Assembly: GCF_000006405.1 (NCBI RefSeq)
Contig: NW_003200561.1
Coordinates: 47,114-111,113, forward strand
DNA from: Perkinsus marinus ATCC 50983
Lineage: Eukaryota; Perkinsozoa; Perkinsida; Perkinsidae
Length of the DNA: 64,000 nucleotides
Reading direction: 5' to 3'
The notes under the pieces were generated by a model that was given only the letters and a program-made list of their open reading frames with translations, was not told the origin of the DNA and searched no databases. Position numbers and translations under genes: made by a program. Below are positions 43,898 through 57,180 of this stretch, piece by piece; position 1 is the stretch's first letter; the number at the start of each line of letters is the position of its first letter.

Positions 43898-45694
43898 CAA
43901 ATCCCCCTTATCATGTTTCTCATTCTCATTCTTTTTTCTCTTTTCGTGAGTCAGTCATCTGGCTTAATGATCGGTTTGCGCATTTGTGTGTACCGAGTTG
44001 ATAAGGAGATATAAAAACATTTCTGTTTCCCCCACGATGCAAGTGAACACAACGAGGTTTAATTATCGATCTACTAATAGATTTGGCATAACTAGGGAAA
44101 GAAGAGCGATAGATTATAAGAGCACGACACACAATAGATACACACACACGTGAGACACGCCGGGCTTGTCCCGAGAGAGAGACTCCTCATTCACGTATTG
44201 AGACAACACGCTGCACGCTCAGAGAATCTTGATTTCCAGTTGTATTTAGTTGGGAGGGGCCGACCTTTTCTACGGTGACAGCCTCGGCCTCGGCCCGCGC
44301 CAGTATAAGGTCGCTTAATATCCCTTCTGTATCCCAGCTCTGCGAACCCTGACATAGATCAGTCTCGGGACTCCACAGTCAGTGGACGAATAATATGAAT
44401 GAACGCAGGGGAAATAAGACAGCAGCCTACCCGCACCCAGTAGTCGAACACGCACACGCTTCTATCCAGCTTTTTCAAGAGCCAAAACTCGAACGGTGGA
44501 CATGTTGTCGGCAAATCCGCGGTAGAGAGCTCTCCGACCGCGCCTGAGAATTGAAGTGGAAGAATCGGGCACGGCAGAAAACATGCCTACTTAGAATTCG
44601 TGCTCCGGCTGAGGGTGTTAGCAGGACAGTCCGTTGGGAATGTGGGGTGTAGCTCTCGAACGCCGCACAGAAGCCTCGTTTGGCTGAGTACCCTCCAGCT
44701 CCAGGAGATGAGCCAAATAAGTCATTCTGATTACGACACGGCAGTACGATGCGCCAGAAGTTCCATTCAAAATGGCTCCTTTTTGGCACGGGGAACTCAC
44801 TTGTGGCAGCCTCGTACCAGGCATCTCGAGCAATGGGGGTAGAAGGGACACGAAGCCTGGTATAGGCGTATAGATGGTTGCGGGGGTATCCCTGTATTTC
44901 GTGAAGATTCCATGGCGAGGCACGAGGTGTGCACGCAGATTATCAGAATCAAAAAAGCTACAGTAGCTACCTAGTGATTACGACTAATCCTAGAGGTTGG
45001 TTATGATGGCAATGTCCACCTCATTGAGGGTGACCTCAAGCAGCCAGTCTATTGAACTCATACGCATATGCACGAAGATTGGAGAGTACAGGCGATATGC
45101 CAGGATGACATATACAAGAGTGCAGGAATCACATTGGCAACACTAGTAGAGTGATTCCATTCGACATTAAGATTTCCAAATGGCACAAACTCTGTCCGAA
45201 GTGATGGCAATGAAGCTGGATGTCATCCTCATACGCTCTCTAGCAACTAACAATATCGCCAACGAAACACAACCGCGTCGAGAGAATCAATACTGATAGG
45301 GATCATTACAGGTGGCACAGCTGACCGAGCTGAGGGCCTACAGGCTACCACACCTAACCCTCTGGCTGCGAGCAACTCAGTGTGAAGTGAGCGTCAGCCC
45401 CCACATGGTGATAGTTGCGATGGAGCAGTTTATGCATCCAGTGAGGGACGTAATGTGAGAGGGTTTCCCTGCATCTGATCAATGATTGACGCAAATAAGC
45501 GAAGAACATCATCAACCATCCTGACAGGATGGCTGACAGTGTCAGCACCATCATTTGGTGATTAGTTAGTTTCTCTCCACTGGATTATCCAAAAGTGTAA
45601 CGACCTCGCTATCTATCACAAATAATAACAACGCCGCTCTTGTCGTTCTTGATGTCCAAGTGGCCCCAAGAAATCTGCTCGGGAATGGCATGGG
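43898..45694. other. Unassigned stretch after SMC3
   Basis: No confident gene. On the minus strand two overlapping frames at 44923-44475 contain exon-like phrases YTPIPGFVSLLPPLLEMPG followed by a GTGAGT donor, and RSHFEWNFWRIVLPCRNQ in the other frame. They may be neighbouring exons of an unrecognised gene. 44930-45690 shows nothing that I can support. Confidence 0.35.
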
Positions 45695-45889
45695 TATTGA
45701 TCAATAGTGAGTGGTCGGGCACCAGAAATTCTGACTCAGAATGCAAGTTAGGTAGATATGCGTTGATGGGAACAGGGCGTTCATACATAACTCGAGACAC
45801 GTGAGTGTTGATGAACACGAGGCGGTTTGACTGTCAGACAATGGTCTGACATGAGCATTGATGAACACAAGGTGGTTTATGCACAGATC

Positions 45890-46135
45890 GTCACACAGTG
45901 GTCGGACATATGCATAGAGGATCACGCAGTGGTCGGACATATGCATAGATGGTCACGCAATGGTGGGACATATGCATAGATGGTCACACAGTGGTCGGAC
46001 ATATGCATAGAGGATCACGCAGTGGTCGGACATATGCATAGATGGCCACACAGTGGTCGGACATATGCATAGATGGCCACACAGAGGTCGGATATATGCA
46101 TAGATGGTCACACGGTGGTCGGACATATAATACAT
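45890..46135. repeat. 31-bp minisatellite, 8 units (left flank of retroelement)
   Basis: The unit GGTCGGACATATGCATAGAT plus GGTCACACAGT repeats about every 31 bp at roughly 45900, 45931, 45962, 45993, 46024, 46055, 46086 and 46117. Degenerate copies extend left to about 45700. TATGCATA gives a palindromic core. Open frames running through the array are products of the 31-bp periodicity. Confidence 0.9.
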
Positions 46136-46169
46136 GCACAGATAATATTATAATGATACGGCATCAGCC

Positions 46170-47696
46170 CTATAAGAGCAAGCTATCATAACAGAAATAA
46201 TACAAGTTAGAAAGGTCGACTGCAGAATCAAAGCAAACATCAAATTGACTTTCACAACTAGAACGAGCTTCGACCATAATCATGGTGGTTTCGTAGTCCC
46301 AAGAGCATATACCCCATAAAGATAAGATAAGCCATAAAGATAAGAAACCCGTATGATAAGACGGATAAGATGGACCTTCTGAAATCGATGCTCGAAAGGC
46401 TTGCGATACAACCTCATCTTTGTTCATGCGTAGGAGACGTCCCAGCCATAACCAACGTCTTTGACATAACAACCTCATTATGTCTGGTAGTCCTGAAGTA
46501 TGTTGTACAGCCTGAGGGTCAGTTTTGACAATGCGGGCAAGACTGCGGATGTGGAAACCTCGGAGAGCTTGATGGATAGTTTTATCAGTGAACCAGCATT
46601 CACCACCCATGGTGGTCCACCATATAGTAGAACTGTGGATACCCGAACCAAATACAGATTTAATCTCACCGTATGGCTCAGAGTAGCATCTGCCCAGATA
46701 TGGCATAGTTCATTGAATTTCTGTTGAGCTATCTTTATCCGGTGTTTAACATCAGGCAGATGACTCCAGTCAGCTGAGATTAGCGAGCTTAGATAGACTA
46801 AATCGTGAGTTTTACTTGAAGAAACACCGTTCAGCATCACATCTTCAGGGTGTCTTCCAGCTAGACTCACGCTTTTAGAGCTGGATACTAAACGATCAGC
46901 TAGTGTTCTCTTGCGAGATCTCTCAAAAGGGTCACCAGTACACCAACGTGCAATGTGGATATTCAAACCTCGCTTGGTTGGAAAAGGTCGGCCACACGTT
47001 GGGCGATCGTGTGAAGACGATATACGGTTGACGATGTCCTCCTCAGTAGTAGCTGAGGTTTTATCAGCCTTATTAACCATTTGGATCATGGTTCTCGGGA
47101 GAGAAATCTGCTTGGTAGCAGAAGAGCTTGCCGAGTTCAGTGATGCTAGCCGACTACTGAGCTCTCGTAGCGTTCCGGATAGTAGTGCTACATCATCAGC
47201 ATTGCCCGAGTCAGCTAATCGTCTACCGAATACCGGAATGCCATCGTCAGCTTTGGACCCTCTACGGAAGATTGAATCCAACATGCAAAAGCGGGGAAAG
47301 AGCATCTTGTGCATCATGATATATCTTCATAATGAGTTTTATGATACGATCTGGAACTGCAGCTCCTACCGGGACGGAAACCTTGTTGCATAGCTAAGAG
47401 GCGTTTATCGACTGAACTTTGGATCCGTCTCAATAGAATAGTGCGATGAGCTTTATAACAATGAGACAATAGGCTTATTGATCGAGAGTTGGCAAGATCT
47501 CTAGTACTCCCCTTTTTATATTACATCACTAGTTTTCCCGTTTTCCAGCCTGAAGGTATTCCGTTCCCTTGCCAAAATTGCTAAATAATCCAAACCCTTG
47601 CCGCCGCTGATGTTTTGAAGAGTTGGACAGGTAGATCATCTATACCAGCTGCTTTAGAGTTAGGAAGGCTGAAGATAATGCAGTCCACTCCTTCAC
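46170..47696 (-). pseudogene. Decayed non-LTR (LINE-type) retrotransposon reverse transcriptase
   Basis: Read on the minus strand, family blocks appear in the right order but in changing frames with stops. They are LPNSKAAGIDDLPVQLF and GIPSGWKTGKL at about 47690-47540; ISLLSHCYKA, LLRRIQSSVDKRL and QQGFRPGRSC at about 47490-47370; NADDVALLSGTL (normally YADD) at about 47210; a zinc knuckle CGRPFPTKRGLNIHIARWC near 46990-46930; and a C-terminal region with RRWLWLGRLLRMNKDE near 46430. About 100 residues of the palm between GFRPGRSC and ADDV are missing. Two frames (47317-46478 and 46706-46170) remain fairly long, so decay is moderate. Not active as it stands. Confidence 0.85.
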
Positions 47697-47699
47697 TTA

Positions 47700-47890
47700 T
47701 GCGCAGATGGTCACGCAGTGGTCGGACCTATGCACAGATGGTCACACAGTAGTCGGACATGCACACGGATGGATGCGTGGCGGTACGACATGGATAGTGG
47801 TGAACACAATGTCGCCGGAAATGAGTATTGGTGAGCACACGGTAGTCGGACATGAGAATTAATGAGCACAAGGTGACCAGACATTACTAA
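47700..47890. repeat. 31-bp minisatellite fragment (right flank of retroelement)
   Basis: Units such as GGTCACGCAGTGGTCGGACC and GGTCACACAGTAGTCGGACA are the same repeat as at 45.9-46.1 kb, here about 2-5 degenerate units. They begin directly beside the 5' side of the reverse-transcriptase remnant. Confidence 0.8.
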
Positions 47891-48308
47891 TGCCGCATTA
47901 GTATTTCCGAGTGCGATGCGGCTCGTATTATACGACAGTAAAATTAGAGTAAAAGTAGGTGACGAACCTCTCCCGCATACTGCGTGGCTAAGAGCAGCAC
48001 AATGCCCAAGTAACGACGGACCTGATGGTCCTCCAGAACGTGACTCACCACACGAGGAGTTGAACAAATCGCCACCGGAAGGCACTCCAAGCGGATATGG
48101 CTAAGCCGTCTCCACGAATTAACAACCCGGCTCGCAAGTGCTAAAAAGACATACTGATGAACGGGTGAGAAATCCACACTTAGTCATGATAAGTTAGGTT
48201 GGCCTCAAGGCCAGCAGATACAGCAATGAGCTTGGAGTAGACAACGTTTAAGGTAACACGAGAACGGGCCGGCAAGAGATATGCAGCCACTTGAGGCGCT
48301 CACACTAC
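47891..48308. other. Spacer before the alpha-galactosidase pair
   Basis: A plus-strand frame at 47916-48104 reads LYDSKIRVKVGDEPLPHTAW and continues as a Pro/Ser/Glu-rich tail ending PPEGTPSGYG. It could be the end of another mobile-element polyprotein, but there is no diagnostic motif. Otherwise nothing seen. Confidence 0.25.
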
Positions 48309-51300
48309 TCAGTGGAGGTTAGTGAAGTCGAAGCTGCGAGCTGGTCCCGATCGGGGGCCCAGGTCAGCACTCCTAATCTCGAATAGACTACAATCCCCAT
48401 CGAATAGGAATTGGAGTGGTAAGCCAGCTTTCATGAGAGTTACACCTCTAAGTTGTAGACCACTGAACTTGGACACCGGTACGGGATTACACACAACTTG
48501 TAGAGTCTGTGGGTTACGGACATATCTGTAGAGGCATCATTGTTAATGAGAAGGATCAAAGGAATACCTACGAGCTCGGTGCGAGATCTATTATGTCATA
48601 TAGGGTATCCTCTGATAGACCCTTCAATTGAAGCCTTGGGATGATCTTACCAACCTGATAGCAGAATCTCACATAAGCCGATACGACCATCCATAATAAG
48701 AGTTTCCTTCCCGACCTCCTTCAGATGTAACATGCACACCATCACGATAGCCCTAGATCTGTCACATGCTACTTCCATCCAGGCTGTTGCCTCCGCACCG
48801 AATACCTACGCCAACGCACATCCAGCAAGAGCTAGACACTCCAATGACTTGCCTGTGTCGAGTGCATATCAAAAGGGTCCCAAAGTCTATAGAATTTCCC
48901 CTTTAGAAGGTTAGAATCAATTGCTGATTTATAGACATGCAGTAACGCTTTGATCTCCTCAAGAAGCTCCACATCAGCCTTCATAAGGTTCAACTCCACG
49001 CCCATGGCACCAAGCATGGACATTCCTCCTCTCACATTTCCCGGCAGGACCCGTCCAGTCTGAAGAGGAGAATGTCTCGTATGACGATGCAAATCCTCAT
49101 TCAGGGTGGGCTTACTTGATGGTTAGGTGTGGCTGTAATGTGACTGCCCATAGTAATCATGGGGTAACCCACAGAGAGGCCCGATTGTATACGTGCTCTA
49201 CAGCAGGCGTCGGTGTTATCCGATGCCCAAATTTGGGGACCAAAATACAACATGCCGGCATCGAACCTGCCACCTCCTCCTGCACACGTCTCAAAACGTA
49301 CCAGAGGGAATTCGGAAGTGATAGAGTCGAGGACCTGAGGCCGCACCCTTATTAGAAGTAGTCACCTTGATATCGTGACCTCCTCACCTGATAGACTCCA
49401 AGCATATGCCTGTGCATGGTCTCCCCTTGTGGTCTATCATCAGATAATAGAGCACTCTGAGCCTCCGTTAAATGACGATTCATATCCCACTTCACATAGG
49501 CTATGTTGCAACTCGATAGGATGGACCTCGGCAAGCTTCTGTACTACACTTCACTGATGATAAGCATTTACCTCAACTTCTTGAGGACGTATCGTCTGAC
49601 CCTCTCTTGACTAAAGTCTAACAGGAATTGATGCCTCCTCATAGTCATCGGCCTATTCTTGGCTTGCAATGTGCAGTCCTTATACTTCTGTAGTAGATGA
49701 CAACCAGGGGATGCCATCTCGGGTTCTATCCATAAACCAAAACCCAAACCCAACTGGTTGATGGCGTTACCTGGACAGAAGACCACATGGAACCCCCTCC
49801 GCACCATCCTGCCTTACATAGATGTGGTATACCAAAAGGGAGTTTCTCCTTGTCAACTTCCCAGTCCCCCAACCCTCCCGTATCATCATTCCTATTAGTG
49901 AACCATCCATCATCAACGACTAACATCTCAGCCCCGACAGCAGCAGCATGACGAGCCAACTGCATGACCTGATCCACATACCCCTCCATATGCCACAGTA
50001 GCCACCATATACCCTTACCCTGTCGTGAGTGACATCGAAGTACATCGACTCCCACGTATTACACACCACTGGTGGCCTCGTATAGCGCCATCTGATACAT
50101 TCGCTATAACCATACCCGAACTGATGTGAGACTTACCGAGATGGGATTAGCCTATCCTGCAATATCCTGTGGAACTTATGCGTGAGACTAGTAGCCCCAG
50201 AGCTACTGAATATCATTATGGTCTCAGGAGTAGTGATGGACTCTCCGGGATAAAGTTTCCACTTGAAAGTCAAGGGGTTGAAACTACACACAGAGGCAGG
50301 TAGTAATCCGTATTGGAAACCTGTACGCGTCTCCTACCCCACGTTAACTCTGAGCCTATTAGTCTCGTTAGTGTCGCACTCAATGAGAAAGCTACCACTG
50401 TACCTGTAGAGCACACGCTGTCGGCGAACACGAAGAGCTCCCCTCGACTTACACGAACATGAAGCCCCAATGATATCCAGCATCCTCGTTATACGGCCCT
50501 TTGCTAATGACACACATAGGGTTGTGCATATGGCTGCTCACCCCACGAGTAGACTCGATACGGATGGCTCCTTGCTGCAACTGAAAGCTTATCTTCTGAG
50601 CCTCTCTACCCCAAGAACCTGATGATTTTCATGATGCCACCCAGACCCTGATTGTAAGCGTCACCTCCTAAGTGGGTAACGTGATGGTTGCCAGACTCAA
50701 AGTTACATGTAGTACTCATCAAGTGATCTACACCAACAGGGAATCCAGAGGATAAGGGGTTCATCATTCGGGTCTTCCGCACAATAACGTCCCACTCTGG
50801 ATAGACAGTAAAGTAGAGCGTCAAAGTGAGCCCCGAGACTCGATCTTGCAGGTCGATCTCTAGGGTCATACAGTCTTCCTCCGATTCACAGCGAACCTGT
50901 AACCTTTGAGCTCCCGATGATGTCAATCATCCTAATGACCGACTTGAGGTAGTGACGAGTGAGGCTTCTCAGATATCGGCCTTTTCCCCTGTACTATCTT
51001 ATGATCCACATACTCCACGGGGGAGATCTCACTGTGACCTAGCTCCGACTTGGCGTTGTATCGAACCTCATAGAGTAGATAACGTTACTCAAAGCATTAC
51101 TGAGTAGGGCCTTACTCCAAAGCTGGGCAGTCTGTAGTCGCCAGTACCGTAGTCGCTGTATTCCAGCATAAGGGAGTTTTTACCCATGATCTGCTGGTAC
51201 ACGTGGGTCGGGCCAGCCTGCAGGATGACGCCGCAAGTATACCCCTTACTGAACGCGAGTAAGCTACGTCCTCAGATCGTGTCGGACTCGGAGGTCTTCC

Positions 51301-52397
51301 CACAAAAGCCGAGGCCCTCCGAGCCGTTGCCCTCATGGTCGTGGCCCGACCATAGGCCGGTGATCCCCATGACGAACCGCGCCTGGGTTTGACGTGTTGT
51401 TGCCTCCCTAACACGAACATCTCAAATGCTCCACAAGAGCCATACGAGCCACAGCTCACAGCTTGATAACTTCTGAGGGGACTCCTCGAAGGTCACCACT
51501 CCGAGTTCTTTCTGATCACCTGAGGGAGCCCAAGCATGAGTACCATCTACCGCTAGGAGCACGCTCACTCTCCTTCTCCATCTCAGCCCTCTCCAGCTGA
51601 GACATCCGCCATCTACGCCAAAAGGCGTTCTCTCGTCTAAGGTCCTCACCTGTCGATCAGGAAAAGTCCAACCCCGAGCCTCAGCCACGATGGCACGGCC
51701 CACCTATACCACTCTTAGCCTCGCGACTATAGGTCTTCCATCTATCACTGAGATCCTCCACTTCCAACCGCTTCCCATAGGCAGACGTGAGCTCCTATGA
51801 AATATATCTCAACAAAGCGTGACAGTAAACGCAGCCATCGACGTACTACCCGTATGCCAGCAGGCTCTGCTTGTCCCGTTGGATCGAATGGACTAGCCAT
51901 AGCCAGAGAGTTCAGGGAGAGGAATGTGAGATCATCCTTTAGTGGAAGCTTAGGCCCCCAATACAGATGCTCCAACTGCCCAGTAGTTGTTATACGAAAT
52001 GTATACCTAATACGCCGGTGCCGAATTTTACAGGCTTCGAGTCCTCACAAGGTCTCAGCTGTGTAGATCCTGAATATCCGCTGGTTCCGGTCGTATATGA
52101 TACCGCTCGCAGCACTACCGATACAATGCTTACTCTCATATTCTTCTAATGATGAGCTGCTGGTCCTAAGCACGTTGTAGAGTATAGGAAGACCGAGCCC
52201 CCCTGTCGGACGTTCTCACCCCTCAGACTTCTCAGAAATGCTCTCCATTTCGGGTACAGGGCCACACTAAGGGAAGGGACAATTTTAAACGCCCAACTAA
52301 GGGTAGAGGTCGCCATACCGAACCGATGGGGAATCCCCAGGATTGCCACGACCCATGTTAGAAGCATCACTAACACCACAGATAAGGCGCCAAACAT
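48309..52397 (-). CDS. GH36 alpha-galactosidase, copy A
   Basis: Glycoside hydrolase family 36 enzyme, expected to remove terminal alpha-1,6-galactose from raffinose-type oligosaccharides or glycans. Segments in order: a hydrophobic N-terminus MFGALSVVLVMLLTWVVAIL (signal peptide or anchor), so the protein probably enters the secretory route; LEHLYWGPKLPLKDDLTFL; SLMLEYSDYGTGDYRLPSFG; LTLTLYFTVYPEWDVIVRK; the FNPLTFKWKLYPGES block; LVVDDGWFTNRNDD; LGFGLWIEPEM; KWDMNRHLTE with the nucleophile Asp (about 49490); RFETCAGGGGRFDAGML and WASDNTDA with the acid/base Asp (about 49250); then the C-terminal beta domain ending near RGVTLMKAGLPL. Many short introns interrupt it and their exact borders were not all resolved. 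It lies 118 bp downstream of copy B on the same strand. Confidence 0.88.
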
Positions 52398-52514
52398 AAC
52401 ATGACTCTATAGAGAACACAATCAGTGAGAAACCTCCGGTGGTACTCATGCATAAGCCCCTTCCAGAAATTGTCTACTACAAATAAGCAGTGATGACAGA
52501 AAAACAGGGGCAGT

Positions 52515-55500
52515 TCAATAATGCTGATGGAGGGCGGCCTGACTCCGAGCTCCCGTGAGACTGCTGAAGTCGGTACTGCCAGCTGGTCCCGGTCGGGGGC
52601 CCAAGGCAGCACTTCTGATCTCGAATAGACTACAATCCCCATCGAATAGGAATTGGAGTGGTAAGCCAGCCTTCATGAGAGTGACACCTCTAAGTTGTAG
52701 ACCACTGAACTTGGACACCGGTACGGGATTACACACAACTTGTAGAGTCTGTGGGTTACGGACGTATCTGTAGAGGCATCATTGATAATGAGGAGGATTG
52801 AAGGAATACCTACGAGCTCGGTGCGAGATCTATTATGTCATATAGGGTATCCTCTGATAGACCCTTCAATTGAAGCCTTGGGATGATCTTACCAACCTGA
52901 TAGCAGACCGATATGAACAACAACTTTTCCCGGGCCCAAGCCGGCAACGACACGCTCTATCAGATCAGGATGGAGTATCTATATGAGCTCATGTTCTACC
53001 GTCCGAAGAGACGAATCTTGATGAATACGAATGGACGGTATGTGAGTCCCTGCCCGAGCCGGATCTATACCACTTTCTCAACCAATGCTGGCTAGACGTA
53101 TACGTCATCCGATATCATGAACCGACCTCTTTCAAGTGCAGGAGACATGCCATAACCACAGCACGGGACCGATCCTCTGAGACCTGCATCCAGGCTGTCA
53201 CCTCGGCACCATATACCTACATAGGTGGGGACACGTCAGCGACTATGACTCTGGGAGCCTCTCACCTGTGTCGAGTGTGAGTCGAAGGGATCCCACAGTC
53301 TGTAAAAATTTCCTCTCAGAAGACCAAAGTCCAGTGTTGTCTTATAAACGTGTATCAGAGCACGTATTTCCGCTAGGAGCTCGACATCAGCCTTCATCAG
53401 GTTCAGCTCGACACCCATAGCTCCAAGCATTGACATGACTCCCCTTACGTTACCAGGGAGAATACGTCCAGTCTAAAGGAACCTATCGCAGGAAGCAGCA
53501 GATCCATACGGGTCTTACTTGATGGTTAGGTGTGGCTGTAATGTGACTACCCATAGTAATCATGGGGTAACCCACAGAGAGGCCCGATTGTATACGTGCT
53601 CTACAGCAGGCGTCGGTGTTATCCGATGCCCAAATTTGGGGACCAAAATACAGCATGCCGGCATCGAACCTGCCACCTCCTCCTGCACATGTCTCAAAGC
53701 GTACCAGGGGGAACTCGGAAGTGATAGAGTCGAGGACCTGAGACCGCACCCTTATTAGAAGTAGTCACCTTGATATCTTGACCTCCTCACCTGATAGACT
53801 CCAAGCATATGCCTGTGCATGGTCTCCCCTTGGGGTCTATCATCAGATAATAGAGCACTCTGAGCCTCCGTTAAATGACGATTCATATCCCACTTCACAT
53901 ATGCTATGTTGCAACTCGATAGGATGGACCTCGGCAAGCTCTTGTACTACACCCCACTGATGATAAGCATTTACCTCAACTTCTTAAGGACGTATCGTCT
54001 GACCCTCTCTTGACTAAAGTCTAACAGGAATTGATGCCTCCTCATAGTCATCGGCCTATTCTTGGCTTGTAATGTGCAGTCATTATACTTCTGTAGTAGA
54101 TGACAACCAGGGGACGCCATCTCGGGTTCTATCCAGAGACCAAAACCCAAACCCAACTGGTTGATGGCGTTACCTAAACAGAAGACCACATGGAACCCCC
54201 TCCGCACCATCCTGCCTTACATAGATGTGGTATACCAAGGGGGAGCTTCTCTTTGTCAACTTCCCAGTCCCCCAACCCTCTCGTATCATCATTCCTATTA
54301 GTAAACCATCCATCATCAATGACAACCATCTCAGCCCCGACTGCAGCAGCATGACGAGCCAACTGCATGACCTGAGCCATGGACACTCTAAAGCCTCACA
54401 AACTCCCCTATTCTACTCTATCATCAGTGATGTTGAAGTACATAGACTCCCACGTATTGCATACCACAGGCGGCCGCGTGTACCGCCATCTAAGGATCGA
54501 GTCGAGCACAGGACCACCACGTTCCTCACCTCGGAGGTATTATCCTATCCTGCAGTATTCGGTGGCACTTGTGAGTCAGAGAAGTAGCTCCCGAACTACT
54601 AAAAATGATCAGAGACTCTGGTGTACTCAGTGATTCCCCTGGGAAAAGCTTCCACTTAAACGTCATCGGGTTGAACCTAGACCAGCAGACATAACAATAT
54701 GCTCCACGTGACGATACCCACCCAACGTTGACCCTCAGCCTGTTGGTCTCGTTGATCTCACACTCGATCAGAAAGCTACCACTGTACCTAGCAAAGCAGG
54801 CAAAAATGGGAAGCGTGATCAGTCAGGCAAGGCTCTCACATGAATATGAATCCCCAATGGTATCCAGCATCCTCGTTATACGGCCCTTTACTAATGATAC
54901 CCATAGGGTTGTGCATGTGGCTGCTCACCCCACGAGTCGACCCTATCGTCATGGCGCCAGCCAAAAGCTCCTGGCTCATCCTCTGCCCCTCCCTCCCCCA
55001 TGAGCCTATAACAGAGTAACCTTCGTACCCCAACTGCAGTAGCCAACGGGGCCACCTCCAAAATGTGTGAAGTAGTAGTTACCAGCCTCAAAATCAGTGG
55101 TGACACTGACGAAACGATCAATGCCCACTGGTGACGCGGCAGACCGAGGGTTAGTCATCTTGGCTCGTCGTACCAGCACATCCCATTCAGGGAAGACCGA
55201 GTAGTATAAAGTGACTATCAGACCCGAGACCCTATCTTCTAGGTTCAGTTCGAGTGTCACTGCATCCATTTGGTTCTCACAGCGAACCTGACAGTCTGTC
55301 AACTGTGACTGAGTCGATGCTTGAGCTCACTTGAGGGAGTGAGGCGTCTTGTACACCCACGATGGAAGGCTTGCCTCGGACTATGATATGATCACGATAC
55401 TCCAGAGGGGAGATATCACTGTGGCCCAATGCAGACTCAGCATTATACCGTACCTACTTCAGCTGCAACCATCAAGGATCATGAAACCCCACCTTGAAAC

Positions 55501-56760
55501 TGGGTAGTCTATAGTCTCCCGTACCATAGTCGCTATATTCCAACATGAGGGAGTTCTTACCCATGATCTGCTGTGTAACATGAGTACTGCCCGCCTAGAT
55601 TGAATGGATCTTCCAATCGAGATATCCCGACGATCCCACCTCGTCCTCAGACCTAGTGGGGCTCTCAGCATACATCGAGGGCCTCCTCCCTGGGCCGAAG
55701 GACTTCAACCTCTCCAATGGTGGCACACCAGCGGTAAATCCCCTCTGGCGACGGGCGTGCTGATGCACCCCTAAAGCAATTGACTTCCAATACAGTTATA
55801 ATGAAGTTGTACAGCTAGCAGTGTCTTTGCGTGGTGAACTGAGCTGACCCTTCCTATAGTAAACCTGCTGCAAACCTCCCAAAGGAGACGATACCCGTCC
55901 AACTGCCTCCTGGTCGGGGCCTGCGACAACCCGACTTGTTCTGGTAGGCTTTACCAAACCACGATGATGCATGAGCCCATAAATCTGGAACTTACTGGGT
56001 TTATCATCAGTGCCGTACTCCAATGGAGCACGCTCATCACACGGCTCGCTGTCAATTGTATCTAAGCAAGTTGAGACACCTAAGGTACCCGATGTAACCC
56101 AAACGCCTACTAGATCGCCGCTTAAAGATGCTGAGACTACTCCCTGACCCCCGGGTATGGAGGGGACCTGAAGGACTTGGCCAGTGAGGTGTAACAGGAA
56201 GCAGCAGTCTCAAACACGTCAATGTAGAATTCAATGTTGAACCCAGGAGTGCGAGTACTACTGTTTTCGTCATCATCAGCCTTAGAGTGGTCCCCACGAC
56301 CAAGTTGAGCCATCCTCCAGCGCCGCCAGAAAGCATTCTCTCGCCTCACATCCTCTCCTGACCATTAAGTAGTACTCTAGGGAGTTCAGTGATAGTTGAT
56401 ACCAACACCGCTTTTCGCCTCTCTTGTGTACGTTTTCCACCGTTCACTCAAGTCATCGATCTTCAGCTTTTTGCCAGTATCCGACGTCAATTCCTACACA
56501 ACTGAGCCTCCAATAATCCTATCAATGCCAGTCGTTACTCGAATCCCAACAGGCTCAGCTTGTCCCGTTGGATCGAAGGGACTCGCCATAGTAAGAGAAT
56601 TGAGGGAGAGGAAAGTTAAGTCGTCCTCTGGTGGAATGTTCGGTCCCCAATAGAGATGCTCCAGCTGCCCTGTATTCGTTATACGGAAAGAGTACCTGCC
56701 AGAGCTATTACAATACGACCGACGGTTCCCCAATACATGGAATCAGTGGTATAAAGTCTG
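52515..56760 (-). CDS. GH36 alpha-galactosidase, copy B
   Basis: Tandem paralogue of copy A with the same domain order: LEHLYWGPNIPPEDDLTFL near 56670, RRENAFWRRWRMAQLGRGD near 56340, SLMLEYSDYGTGDYRLPSF near 55540, VSGLIVTLYYSVFPEWDVL near 55210, VVIDDGWFTNRNDD near 54300, LGFGLWIEPEM, KWDMNRHLTE (nucleophile) near 53890, and RFETCAGGGGRFDAGML with WASDNTDA (acid/base) near 53650. Catalytic residues are intact. Two blocks (53510-54378 and 52581-52906) are almost identical to copy A while the sequence between them is clearly diverged. The signal peptide exon was not identified, so the start is open. Some N-terminal frames (near 56340-56050) need introns to join. Confidence 0.85.
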
Positions 56761-57180
56761 AAGATCCTCTGTAACCTATCGTATAGGATACCGCCTCCAC
56801 TACCAGAAAGATACCCTTCTTGACCGCTGGCCAATGGCAAAGGTGAGAGCCTGGAGTGTGTCAGTACCAGCTCAGTGGGGGGATCAAAGCACTCACTCCT
56901 CTAATCCTTCTTCATACAGTCCGTCCATGGATTCAAAAACTAGATTAGCTTTAGAGTGGCAACGCTAAGACACTTAGCAGGGCGACACCGACGATGCAAG
57001 ACCGTCGAAGCACTCAAATGAGCAGAAAAAGGCTCGTTATGACTCATCCCATTGACCTCCACCATGCACAGACTGGTTTCCCAAGTATGAACAGCTCAAG
57101 ACACATCTTTCAAGAAAACTACAAAATAATGTCAAGTATGATAATAAGGGTACATCAGACGGAGGTGATAGCCTGGGTAA
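56761..57180. other. Short spacer between VPS28 and GH36 copy B
   Basis: Should contain the 5' end of GH36 copy B. A minus-strand phrase IVGVALLSVLALPL near 57000 resembles a signal peptide core, but no in-frame ATG was found for it. Nothing else is supported. Confidence 0.3.

Noticed and set aside
45701-46135. Open frames through the 31-bp array with repeated HMSDHCVILYAYVRPLC-type peptides
   Set aside because: They come from the repeat period in several frames and resemble no protein family.
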